Positions 1 to 6,352 of a stretch of DNA of 64,000 nt are shown here, piece after piece. Both the position numbers and the translations under genes were made by a program. Origin of the DNA: Nanosyncoccus sp963544575 (GTDB lineage: Bacteria > Patescibacteriota > Saccharimonadia > Saccharimonadales > Saccharimonadaceae); contig CAUUFZ010000004.1 in the NCBI GenBank assembly GCA_963544575.1, positions 1 through 64,000 on the forward strand, read 5' to 3'. The notes beneath the pieces are model-generated. The model was not told the origin of the DNA. It saw only the letters and a program-made list of their open reading frames with translations, and ran no database searches. Each line of letters begins with the position of its first letter. Within the stretch, counting starts at the first letter, position 1.

Positions 1-45
1 GGAATAGGATTAAAAACTCCTTATGAAGTGTTGCAAAGGTGCTGA
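1..45 (+). CDS. 3' end of an unidentified gene, possibly a transposase
   Basis: An open frame entering from the left edge ends at a TGA at 43-45 and encodes GIGLKTPYEVLQRC. The KTPYEV string resembles the extreme C-terminus of DDE-type integrases and transposases (IS3 or IS30 kind). Fourteen residues cannot prove this and it may be chance. The rest of the gene lies outside the window. Confidence 0.25.
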   Translation, partial: GIGLKTPYEVLQRC

Positions 46-109
46 ACCTTATACGTGATGACCACTGAAACGACCGAATAATAAAAAGCAGAAAAATCTA
101 TACTCATGA

Positions 110-115
110 TATAAT
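110..115 (+). promoter_or_regulatory. -10 box of a leaderless promoter for the pilin cluster
   Basis: A perfect TATAAT ends six bases before the ATG at 122, so transcription should begin at or next to the start codon. No convincing -35 element or ribosome-binding site is visible. The same arrangement recurs at many genes in this window. Confidence 0.55.
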
Positions 116-121
116 ATATGT

Positions 122-676
122 ATGAAAAAGGTCAATCGACAGCTAGGTGTAAAATTTTTGAAGAATTTAGGGGTTTTTTCTCTGGTATTAGCCGGATTTT
201 TAGGACTTACTATGAGTGATTCTGTGAGTGCCTTAAGCTTGAATGATTTAGGGGCTTCAGGCCGACAAGTTTTGACTCAGGTGGGTGCGGTGATTGACGG
301 TGACGTAGATGAAAGCTGCGAAGCGAACGTTTTCTTGGGATTTCGTCCTTGGTATAAGGGTTTAGCTACGCGTGATGATAATGATAAATGTGTGATTGGC
401 AAACCAGCTACCTCAGATAGTGGTACGACGAACTGGGCGCCGTTTGTTTGGGTGGTGGTAATGAATATTATTTATGATATTTCCCTGGTGGCAGGTATTA
501 CGGCGACCGGATTTATTATTTATGGTGGTCTTTCTTACGTAATGAGTGAGGGTGATCCAAATAAGGCGGCGAAGGGTAAGAATATTATTCAGGGGGCGGT
601 GATTGGTTTGATTTTGACAATTTTTGCCTCGGTGATTACAAATACGATTATTAGTGTAATTATTAGCGCAACCTAA
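122..676 (+). CDS. T4SS pilin-like (VirB2-type) membrane protein
   Basis: This 184-residue protein starts with a hydrophobic signal segment (about residues 14-36). Two transmembrane helices near the C-terminus are joined by a short charged loop reading EGDPNKAAKGK. That helix-loop-helix with a GDPxK loop is the hallmark of the small T4SS-pilin family common in Candidate Phyla Radiation genomes, related to VirB2/TrbC pilins that polymerise into a secretion pilus. It is the first of six tandem paralogues and has the longest extracellular N-terminal region. The gene is preceded by TATAAT only six bases upstream, so the mRNA is probably leaderless. The role as a pilus subunit is inferred from topology and motif. 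Confidence 0.75.
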   Translation: MKKVNRQLGVKFLKNLGVFSLVLAGFLGLTMSDSVSALSLNDLGASGRQVLTQVGAVIDGDVDESCEANVFLGFRPWYKGLATRDDNDKCVIGKPATSDSGTTNWAPFVWVVVMNIIYDISLVAGITATGFIIYGGLSYVMSEGDPNKAAKGKNIIQGAVIGLILTIFASVITNTIISVIISAT

Positions 677-684
677 GGAGAGAA

Positions 685-984
685 ATGAAATTTTTTGCAA
701 CAGTAGATTTAGAAAATATTGATTCCTTAAATGAAGGTTTAAATAGATTGCCAAATAAAGAAGGTAATTTTACGCCAACTACGATTTTAAATTATGTTTA
801 TGCATTGATTGGTCTAGTGGCGGTCTTTTATATAGTGATGGCGGCAGTGAATTTTGCGATGGCACAAGGTGACGTAGGTAAAGTGACAAAGGCAAAAAAT
901 ACAATTGTTTTTGCAGTGATTGGTTTGATTATTGTGGTGCTAGCTGCTGCAGTGACGAATTTTGCTTTAACCGCATTGAATTAA
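685..984 (+). CDS. T4SS pilin-like membrane protein, short form
   Basis: This 99-residue protein has two transmembrane helices around a polar loop (QGDVGKVTKAK). It matches its neighbours but lacks an obvious N-terminal signal peptide and the usual cysteines. The ATG follows a good ribosome-binding site (AAGGAG) and lies eight bases after the previous stop, so it is probably co-transcribed and coupled. It may be a divergent subunit of the same pilus, or an inner-membrane partner, given the missing signal sequence. Confidence 0.68.
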   Translation: MKFFATVDLENIDSLNEGLNRLPNKEGNFTPTTILNYVYALIGLVAVFYIVMAAVNFAMAQGDVGKVTKAKNTIVFAVIGLIIVVLAAAVTNFALTALN

Positions 985-1022
985 TTAAATATAAGTAAAT
1001 TAGTTAAGAATAGGAATCAAAG

Positions 1023-1445
1023 ATGAAGCAAGGTATGAAAAAAATAGTGATGGGTTTGATGCTTTTTGTGGGGTGCTTCGGGTTTTTATTTAGCTTAGTA
1101 TTTTCTAATCATGTATATGCGGATTCTTCGCGTGAGAATTTTTACGGGGTTTGTGATGACATTGAAGATGAGGATGTGAAGAAAATCGCGGGCTGTGATG
1201 AGCCTACCGGAAAAAATAAAGATGTAGTAGAAATTGTGCAGAGTGGGGTGAATGTGGTGATTTCTTTGGTTGGTATGCTGGCGGTATTCTCAATTATTTA
1301 CGGTGGTTTCACTTATATTACCGCCCAATCTGATCCAGCGAAAATTAAGCGCGGTAAAGATATGGTAGTTTATGCGGTGGTGGCGCTGGTGGTGGCATTC
1401 TTGGCTTACGGTATTGTCTTATTTGTGACGAAGAATTTGAAATAA
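1023..1445 (+). CDS. T4SS pilin-like membrane protein
   Basis: The 140-residue product has a signal segment ending near a YAD cleavage-like site. A short extracellular stretch contains two cysteines 14 residues apart (VCDDIED..IAGC). Two helices flank the loop AQSDPAKIKRGKD. The cysteine pair recurs in most paralogues here and probably forms a disulfide outside the membrane. An internal Met (position 5) is an alternative start. It is the third member of the tandem array. Confidence 0.75.
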   Translation: MKQGMKKIVMGLMLFVGCFGFLFSLVFSNHVYADSSRENFYGVCDDIEDEDVKKIAGCDEPTGKNKDVVEIVQSGVNVVISLVGMLAVFSIIYGGFTYITAQSDPAKIKRGKDMVVYAVVALVVAFLAYGIVLFVTKNLK

Positions 1446-1529
1446 TTACAGATTAATTCCAGAGAGAAATGTTTCTGTTTTTCCAGAAGATATGTTATAA
1501 TTTTGGTAAATTAATATTAAAGGAATAAT

Positions 1530-1934
1530 ATGAAAATTTCGAATAAACTAAAAGCTTTGGCAATGGGTGGCACGAGCGTAGTTGCAGTTCTAGGTAACTC
1601 CGTCAATACTTTTGCTGGTAAGGTGAAGTGTCCTGATGGTAAAGACGCTACTGGAAATAGCTTAACTGAATGTGGTGGATTAAAAGGTAGTTCAAATCAG
1701 AATGATTTAATGGCACAAGCTAACACTATTATTAACGTGGTGATTGGTGTGATTGGTTTTGTGGCTGTGGCTTTCATTATCTTCGGTGGTGTGCAGTATA
1801 CGACTTCTGCGGGCGATCCAGGTAAGGTGAAGAAGGCTAAGGATACTATTCTCTACGGAATTATTGGTCTTGTGGTTTCTATGCTTGCTTACGCAATCGT
1901 GAACTTCGTTCTTGCTAACGTTTTTAAGGGTTAA
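1530..1934 (+). CDS. T4SS pilin-like membrane protein
   Basis: This 134-residue pilin-like protein has a signal peptide (cut predicted after TFA), a cysteine pair (KCPDGKD..TECGG), and two helices joined by the loop AGDPGKVKKAKD. Unlike gene 1 it has a conventional promoter: TATAAT at about 1495-1500, 30 bases before the ATG, with an AAAGGA ribosome site. A Rho-independent terminator follows at once, so this gene may be expressed as a single unit at a level different from its neighbours. Confidence 0.76.
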   Translation: MKISNKLKALAMGGTSVVAVLGNSVNTFAGKVKCPDGKDATGNSLTECGGLKGSSNQNDLMAQANTIINVVIGVIGFVAVAFIIFGGVQYTTSAGDPGKVKKAKDTILYGIIGLVVSMLAYAIVNFVLANVFKG

Positions 1935-1940
1935 TTAATA

Positions 1941-1965
1941 AAATACCCCTAAGGGGGTATTTTTA
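1941..1965 (+). terminator. Rho-independent terminator between pilin genes 4 and 5
   Basis: The stem AAATACCCC pairs with GGGGTATTT and is followed by a T run. It lies between the fourth and fifth pilins and splits the array into at least two transcription units. Confidence 0.75.
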
Positions 1966-1991
1966 AGATTTAATTTTAGAGAAAAGAGTAA

Positions 1992-2501
1992 ATGAAAAAA
2001 AGTTTTAAAAATTTTCTAGCCGTATTTATGTTAGCTGGATTATTCGCGGGCGGAGCTTTAAGTGGTTCGGTATTTGCGAAGACACCTAAATCAGCGGCGG
2101 GTGAGGCTAGTGCTGGTAGCTCTAGCGGCTCCGGTTCTGGTGGTTCTAATGGTATTTGTCCTCCGGGGTCAAAAAATAAAGACGCAACGAATATTGCAGC
2201 ATGTAATATTGATCCTGCACATAAGGGTGATGATCTCATTAATGATACGAATAAAATCATTAATGTAGTAATTGGTGTACTTGGTGTAGTCGCGGTAGCG
2301 GTGGTGATTTATGGTGGTTTCCTCTTTCTAACTGCTCAGGGTGATCCGGGTAAGATTAAGAAGGGTAAAGATTCGATTACTTGGGGTATTATCGGTTTGA
2401 TAATTGCGTTATTATCTTGGTCGATTATTAACTTTGTCTTGAGTAGTACGATGAGTGCGCCAGCAGCACAAAGTAACACTACTACAACTACGGCACCATG
2501 A
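1992..2501 (+). CDS. T4SS pilin-like membrane protein with Ser/Gly-rich linker
   Basis: The 169-residue protein has a signal peptide, then an Ala/Ser/Gly-rich flexible stretch (about residues 35-55). A cysteine pair (ICPPGSK..IAACN) and the two-helix core with loop QGDPGKIKKGKD follow. A Thr-rich C-terminal tail (TTTTT near the end) is not seen in the paralogues. Its stop overlaps the next start (ATGA), so the two are translationally coupled. The flexible linker and tail suggest a specialised surface-exposed subunit. Confidence 0.74.
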   Translation: MKKSFKNFLAVFMLAGLFAGGALSGSVFAKTPKSAAGEASAGSSSGSGSGGSNGICPPGSKNKDATNIAACNIDPAHKGDDLINDTNKIINVVIGVLGVVAVAVVIYGGFLFLTAQGDPGKIKKGKDSITWGIIGLIIALLSWSIINFVLSSTMSAPAAQSNTTTTTAP

Positions 2502-2905
2502 GTAAGTTTAGTTTAAGAAATATCATCTATTCCCTACTATTTACAACTTGCCTAGTACTTGCAGGTTTAGTGAAGCCGGTTTCAGCTTTTACTTGTCCAG
2601 ATAAAACAATTCGTCAGGGCGAGTCGGTGACGGCACTTTCAGAATGCAATGTAGAAAAAACCGATGGTGATAAATCACTGATGTCGAATGTAAGCATGTT
2701 GATTAATGTGTTTGCTTCAGTGATGGGTTTTCTTGCGGTTGGTATGATAATCTATGGTGGATTCATGCTACTCACTGCACAGGGTGACCCGGCGAAAATC
2801 AAACGCGGAAAAGATGTAGTCACCTATTCGATTATCGGTGTAATCTTAGTGATGCTGGCTTACGCAATTGTAAACTTCGTCATGAAAAGTGGAATAAAAA
2901 TTTAA
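2498..2905 (+). CDS. T4SS pilin-like membrane protein
   Basis: This 135-residue protein has a signal peptide ending near VSA, a cysteine pair (TCPDKTI..LSECN), and two helices around the loop QGDPAKIKRGKD. It is translated from an ATGA overlap with the previous gene and is followed by a strong terminator. Its loop is nearly identical to that of paralogues 3 and 5, so these three probably arose by recent duplication. Confidence 0.76.
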   Translation: MSKFSLRNIIYSLLFTTCLVLAGLVKPVSAFTCPDKTIRQGESVTALSECNVEKTDGDKSLMSNVSMLINVFASVMGFLAVGMIIYGGFMLLTAQGDPAKIKRGKDVVTYSIIGVILVMLAYAIVNFVMKSGIKI

Positions 2906-2919
2906 GATAAATTCCTAGA

Positions 2920-2948
2920 AAAGACCTCTAATATAGAGGTCTTTTTTT
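2920..2948 (+). terminator. Rho-independent terminator closing the pilin array
   Basis: AAGACCTCTA pairs with TAGAGGTCTT around a short ATA loop and is followed by a run of T. Confidence 0.85.
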
Positions 2949-3073
2949 TGTACTTTGATTGTCGGGTGATTTTTTGAGTTTAGATTTTTGGCTAAATTTA
3001 AATTTATATTTAATTCCCTCATGCTTGCAGTATTTGGGAAACGGCATATATTGAAATTAGTGGATTCGAAAAA

Positions 3074-3099
3074 AAATATACCGAATTCACGGTATATTT
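3074..3099 (-). terminator. Terminator of hsp20
   Basis: The ten-base arms AAATATACCG and CGGTATATTT flank a six-base loop. On the minus strand the hairpin follows the hsp20 stop codon by about 17 bases and runs into T residues. Confidence 0.65.
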
Positions 3100-3116
3100 A
3101 ATTTTTAGACAATGAG

Positions 3117-3614
3117 TTATGCGATTGGGATGCGGATAGGTGCTTCGGTCTTTTCTTTTTCGAAAGAAATGGTGAGCACGCCGTCTTTTAATTCTGCTTT
3201 TACGCTACCTTCGTCTTCGCGAACTTGGACTGGAAGGGCGATTGTACGAGAAAATTCTCCCCAATAACACTCTTGGATGTGCCAACGAGTGGTTTGTTCA
3301 TCTTCGCCGCCGCTAAGGACACCGGAGATGGTTAAGATATTGTCAGAAATGGTAACATCGAGGTCCCCTTTGGAGATGCCTGCGGTGCGAGCTTTGACAA
3401 CTAACTTGTCGGCAGTTTCATATACATCCACTGCTAATTGTCCTGGAAAATCACCAGGTTCTTCTTCCCACGCCTCTGGATCTTCTTCTGCTGGAAGTGG
3501 ACTCGGTTGTTCTTCTAGAGCTGAAACTGGTTCAGAGTCTAGGCCATCATTATCCAGAAAAGCGGCCGCGAGTTCATCTTCCATAAGCATGTCTTCGTCA
3601 TTAGTACGAGCCAT
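3117..3614 (-). CDS. Hsp20/alpha-crystallin family small heat-shock protein
   Basis: This 165-residue protein has an acidic, disordered N-terminal third (about 1-55) followed by an alpha-crystallin domain (about 58-150). Recognisable pieces are the DVYETADKLVVKA strand, the G-D-L-D-V-T strand and the conserved LKDGVLTISFEK segment. The C-terminal IRIPI is the I-x-I motif that links subunits into oligomers. Such proteins bind unfolding proteins without ATP. A GGAGG ribosome site precedes the ATG. The gene is divergent from comF. Confidence 0.88.
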   Translation of the reverse strand: MARTNDEDMLMEDELAAAFLDNDGLDSEPVSALEEQPSPLPAEEDPEAWEEEPGDFPGQLAVDVYETADKLVVKARTAGISKGDLDVTISDNILTISGVLSGGEDEQTTRWHIQECYWGEFSRTIALPVQVREDEGSVKAELKDGVLTISFEKEKTEAPIRIPIA

Positions 3615-3666
3615 TGCTTGTATTCCTCCACATTAACTATTGTTCCTAATTATTATAAGAGTGGTT

Positions 3667-4485
3667 ATGTTAAAAATCAAGAGTAAACAGCTTTATCGTG
3701 TAAAAATTACAATAGAAAAATTTATTTTAGATATGGTTTTGCCAAACAGATGTGTGCGATGCCAGAGAGCGGGCGGGATTTTTTGTGACCGTTGTAAAAA
3801 ATATATAAGCATAATCAATCCGGGCTATGTGATGAATGATATGTATGGGTTTGAAAAATTATTGGTAGCAGGACTGAAAGAGGGGTGGTTTGAAAGGATG
3901 GTGCGAGACTTTAAATATAAGGGGAGGCGAGATTATGGAGAGTTTTTGGCGGAGAAATTGGGAGAGGTAATTTTTGGTGAAGTAAAGAGAATGAAACTTG
4001 ATGATAGGTCGAGCGAAGTTAAGAGAATGAAGTTTGATGATAGGATGAGCGACAAGTCGGGTGATGAACCGGTTGAGGTATTAAGGATGAAAGATGTTGA
4101 GATACAAGAAATTCGAAAAATTGTTTTAGTTCCCTTGCCGACGATTCGAAAACATATTCGGGAAAGAGGATTCGATCATACTTTAAGATTATGTTTTGAG
4201 CTGGAGAATTTTTTACAGAAAAGATTAGACGATTTTGGAATAAGTGCGGAATATCAAAGTCTTTTAGTTAGAAAAAATAAGACGGTGCAGGTGGGTAAAG
4301 AAAAGAAAGAACGTGTGAAGCAGGCGGAAAAAGCATACGGAATTCGGGAAGGGGTAGAAATTGAGAATAAGACGCTCTATATATTGGTGGACGATGTGAC
4401 GACGACGGGTGCTTCCCTTGCGGCAGCGAAAAAAATACTGCAGGCCGATCGAGTATGGGCTGCAGTATTAATGAAAGAACGGTAA
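3667..4485 (+). CDS. comF: ComF-family phosphoribosyltransferase-like competence protein
   Basis: The N-terminal zinc finger shows CVRCQRAGGIFCDRC, and the C-terminal PRPP-binding motif reads ILVDDVTTTGAS. Both are diagnostic of ComF, the cytosolic factor that helps internalise single-stranded DNA during natural transformation. The chosen ATG at 3667 has TATAAG seven bases upstream; an upstream TTG at 3640 would extend the protein by nine residues, but it overlaps the likely promoter. A 36-base tandem duplication in the middle encodes EVKRMK(L/F)DDR twice, adding an acidic/basic insertion not usual for the family. Length is 272 residues, slightly above typical. Confidence 0.85.
   Translation: MLKIKSKQLYRVKITIEKFILDMVLPNRCVRCQRAGGIFCDRCKKYISIINPGYVMNDMYGFEKLLVAGLKEGWFERMVRDFKYKGRRDYGEFLAEKLGEVIFGEVKRMKLDDRSSEVKRMKFDDRMSDKSGDEPVEVLRMKDVEIQEIRKIVLVPLPTIRKHIRERGFDHTLRLCFELENFLQKRLDDFGISAEYQSLLVRKNKTVQVGKEKKERVKQAEKAYGIREGVEIENKTLYILVDDVTTTGASLAAAKKILQADRVWAAVLMKER
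3979..4050 (+). repeat. In-frame 36-bp tandem duplication inside comF
   Basis: Two adjacent 36-base units (3979-4014 and 4015-4050) differ at only a few bases. Both begin GAAGT, contain GATGATAGG and end GAGC. The copy number keeps the reading frame. Confidence 0.9.
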
Positions 4486-4878
4486 TTAGTTGGTGGTACC
4501 GACACCGATCACGGAGTTGAGGACGAAATGAACGATGGCGTAAGCGAGCATTGAGATAATGAGGCCGATAATGGCATAAAGGATGGTGTTTTTGGCGTCT
4601 GTAACCTTTTTAGAATCACCACCAGAGAGAATATAGCGAAGGCCACCGTAAACCAGCATAATGACTGAGATGAGGCCGACAATAAGTAATACGGTATTAG
4701 TGATGCGGCTGAAAACGCCGTTGTCACCGATGAGTTCAGTAGGCATACCATCAGCACGGGCAGCATTTGCACCCTCTTGGACGCTAGTAGCAGAAGCTAA
4801 GAGGCGGCTAGAAAAGAGACAAGCAAAAGCACCGAGGCCGGTAAAAGTTTGTGTAATAATTTTGGTAATTTTTTTCAT
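4486..4878 (-). CDS. T4SS pilin-like membrane protein (isolated paralogue)
   Basis: The 130-residue protein has an N-terminal signal segment, a polar stretch with no cysteine pair, then two helices around the loop GGDSKKVTDAKN. The first helix contains YGGLRYI, as in the array at 0.1-2.9 kb. It is transcribed convergently with comF and the two stop codons are adjacent, leaving no room for a separate terminator. It is probably another secretion-pilus subunit. Confidence 0.74.
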   Translation of the reverse strand: MKKITKIITQTFTGLGAFACLFSSRLLASATSVQEGANAARADGMPTELIGDNGVFSRITNTVLLIVGLISVIMLVYGGLRYILSGGDSKKVTDAKNTILYAIIGLIISMLAYAIVHFVLNSVIGVGTTN

Positions 4879-5029
4879 GAAATATAGAATCTCGCGGTTA
4901 AATTCGACAATATTATTTTAACACAGATATGCGAAAAAGCAACGAAAAGTGGGGTTAATAGAGATATTTGAGGAATATTTGGAAAAACTATTAGAGATGT
5001 GGTGAATTTATGATAAGATAGAGGTAGAC

Positions 5030-5122
5030 GGAGAGTTACCCAAGTGGCTGAAGGGGGCGGTTTGCTAAATCGCTAGTGTGGGGAGACCTGCAGCGGGAGT
5101 TCGAATCTCCCACTCTCCGCCA
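5030..5122 (+). tRNA. tRNA-Ser(GCT)
   Basis: The acceptor GGAGAGT pairs with ACTCTCC. The anticodon loop TTGCTAA gives GCT (reads AGC/AGU). There is a long class II variable arm and the CCA end is encoded. Position 5120-5122 is CCA. Confidence 0.95.
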
Positions 5123-5140
5123 TTACATGACGTCGATTGG

Positions 5141-5164
5141 AAAAGACCCTTGAAAGGGTCTTTT
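5141..5164 (+). terminator. Terminator after tRNA-Ser(GCT)
   Basis: AAAAGACCCT pairs with AGGGTCTTTT around a short loop, 19 bases after the tRNA. Confidence 0.8.
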
Positions 5165-5193
5165 ATTATTCTAAAAATTCTTTTTAGAATAAT
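5165..5193. other. Perfect 13-bp hairpin of unknown role
   Basis: The arms ATTATTCTAAAAA and TTTTTAGAATAAT are exact inverse complements with a three-base loop. It adjoins the tRNA terminator and lies inside the small island flanked by the tRNA 3'-end repeat. It may be a second terminator or a cruciform. Confidence 0.7.
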
Positions 5194-5260
5194 GCGATTC
5201 TCTGTCTTCTGTGTCGTCGTCTCAAAAATGCAAGCACTTTTTCGAACTCCTCCTTGAAGG

Positions 5261-5288
5261 CGAATCTCCCGCTCTCCGCCATTACATG
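5261..5288 (+). repeat. Extra copy of the tRNA-Ser(GCT) 3' end
   Basis: The 28 bases match 5102-5129 (T-arm, acceptor, CCA and seven bases beyond) with one mismatch, offset by 159 bases. No tRNA 5' part is present. It lies directly upstream of the TATAAT (5290-5295) of the next gene. Confidence 0.85.
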
Positions 5289-5318
5289 TTATAATGTTAA
5301 TAGTTAAAAGGTGCTAAT

Positions 5319-5780
5319 ATGGACGAAAAAATTGTAAAGTGGGAAGGTGAAGAATATATTTCACATAATAATGGTGCGGGGTGGTATGTGGGGCTATTTT
5401 CAGTGACCTTGGTTTTGAGTTTGCTTTCTTTTTATTTACAGTGGTGGACTTTTTTGGCCTTGGTGATTGTATCGGCTCTGACGCTTTTGATTCTTGCAGT
5501 GAGGCCAGCAAGGAAAATTTCCTATACTTTAACCGATAAGGGTTTCACGGAAGGTGACAAATTTTATGCGTTTTCTGAATTTAAATCTTTTGGGATTTTG
5601 CAGGATGATGTGCATTTTGCGATTGTTTTGACACCGAGAAAACGCTTATCGCCTGCGGTGACAATTTACTTCCCGGAGAATAAGGGCGAAGGGATTGTCG
5701 ATATGTTTGGGGCGAAATTACCAATGGAGCCGGTGGAGTTGGATTTACTAGATAAGTTGGTAAAAAGATTACGTATTTAG
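5319..5780 (+). CDS. Hypothetical membrane protein, two transmembrane helices
   Basis: The 153-residue product starts with a short polar segment. Two close transmembrane helices (about 24-42 and 45-63) are followed by a soluble C-terminal domain rich in beta-strand pattern (ISYTLTDKGFTEG, YAFSEFKSFGI). The layout resembles bacterial PH-like membrane proteins such as the bPH2 gene at 49.1 kb, but no diagnostic motif was recognised. A TATAAT at 5290-5295 and an AAAGGTG ribosome site support the start. Confidence 0.65.
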   Translation: MDEKIVKWEGEEYISHNNGAGWYVGLFSVTLVLSLLSFYLQWWTFLALVIVSALTLLILAVRPARKISYTLTDKGFTEGDKFYAFSEFKSFGILQDDVHFAIVLTPRKRLSPAVTIYFPENKGEGIVDMFGAKLPMEPVELDLLDKLVKRLRI

Positions 5781-5925
5781 TTTAATTTGATTGGTTGTGA
5801 AATTAAAAAAATCTAAATTTCAGGGGTACAAATCAAAAAGGAAATATGTTATAATATGAGTGTCGTAGTAATACGATGCTCATTTAATTTCTAGGTGAAT
5901 ATTACTTTATGTGGTATTCACACAT

Positions 5926-6002
5926 GCACCCGTAGCTCAGCTGGATAGAGCGTTTGCTTGCGGAGCAAAAGGTCGTAGGTTCGAATCCTGTCGGGTGTAC
6001 CA
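5926..6002 (+). tRNA. tRNA-Arg(GCG)
   Basis: The cloverleaf folds fully: acceptor GCACCCG/CGGGTGT, D-loop with the arginine-identity A20, anticodon loop TTGCGGA giving GCG, discriminator A, encoded CCA. Most bacteria use an ACG (inosine) anticodon for CGN codons, so a G at position 34 is notable. TATAAT at 5850-5855 is the likely promoter, giving a leader of about 65 bases with an imperfect hairpin. Confidence 0.9.
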
Positions 6003-6016
6003 AATGAAATTATGAG

Positions 6017-6047
6017 AAAATCAGTTCCCTTCCGGAGCTGATTTTTT
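6017..6047 (+). terminator. Terminator after tRNA-Arg(GCG)
   Basis: AAAATCAGTTCC pairs with GGAGCTGATTTT (one T-G pair) and is followed by T residues. Confidence 0.8.
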
Positions 6048-6184
6048 TGTGTGAAAAATTTTGACGCGGTAAAGTTTTTATGAATAAGCTTTTTAAGTAA
6101 AAAAGAATTGAATAATGATGATGGAATTTTTTGTTGGCTCTTAATCTGTTGTAGTTAAGAGTAATTTTTGTTAAAATAAGAGGT

Positions 6185-6272
6185 GGAAGCGTGGCCGAGT
6201 GGTTGAAGGCGCACGACTCGAAATCGTGTGGGCCGAAAGGTCTCGGAGGTTCGAATCCTCTCGCTTCCGCCA
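6185..6272 (+). tRNA. tRNA-Ser(CGA)
   Basis: Acceptor GGAAGCG/CGCTTCC, anticodon loop CTCGAAA (CGA, reads UCG), long variable arm, encoded CCA. Confidence 0.95.
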
Positions 6273-6286
6273 TAAATGACGGAACC

Positions 6287-6310
6287 AAAAAGACTCTATA
6301 GAGTCTTTTT
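6287..6310 (+). terminator. Terminator after tRNA-Ser(CGA)
   Basis: A palindromic hairpin, AAAAAGACTC against GAGTCTTTTT with a TATA loop. Confidence 0.8.
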
Positions 6311-6321
6311 CTTTTTAAGTT

Positions 6322-6352
6322 AAAAATAAGGATCACGAGGTCCTTATTTTTA
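6322..6352 (-). terminator. Terminator overlapping the sugar-transferase stop codon
   Basis: AAAAATAAGGA and TCCTTATTTTT flank an eight-base loop. The hairpin includes the TAA of the minus-strand gene and can also serve the plus strand. Confidence 0.7.

Noticed and set aside
46..109. Structured RNA or rRNA end at the left edge
   Set aside because: No conserved motif of rRNA, tmRNA, SRP or RNase P RNA was seen.
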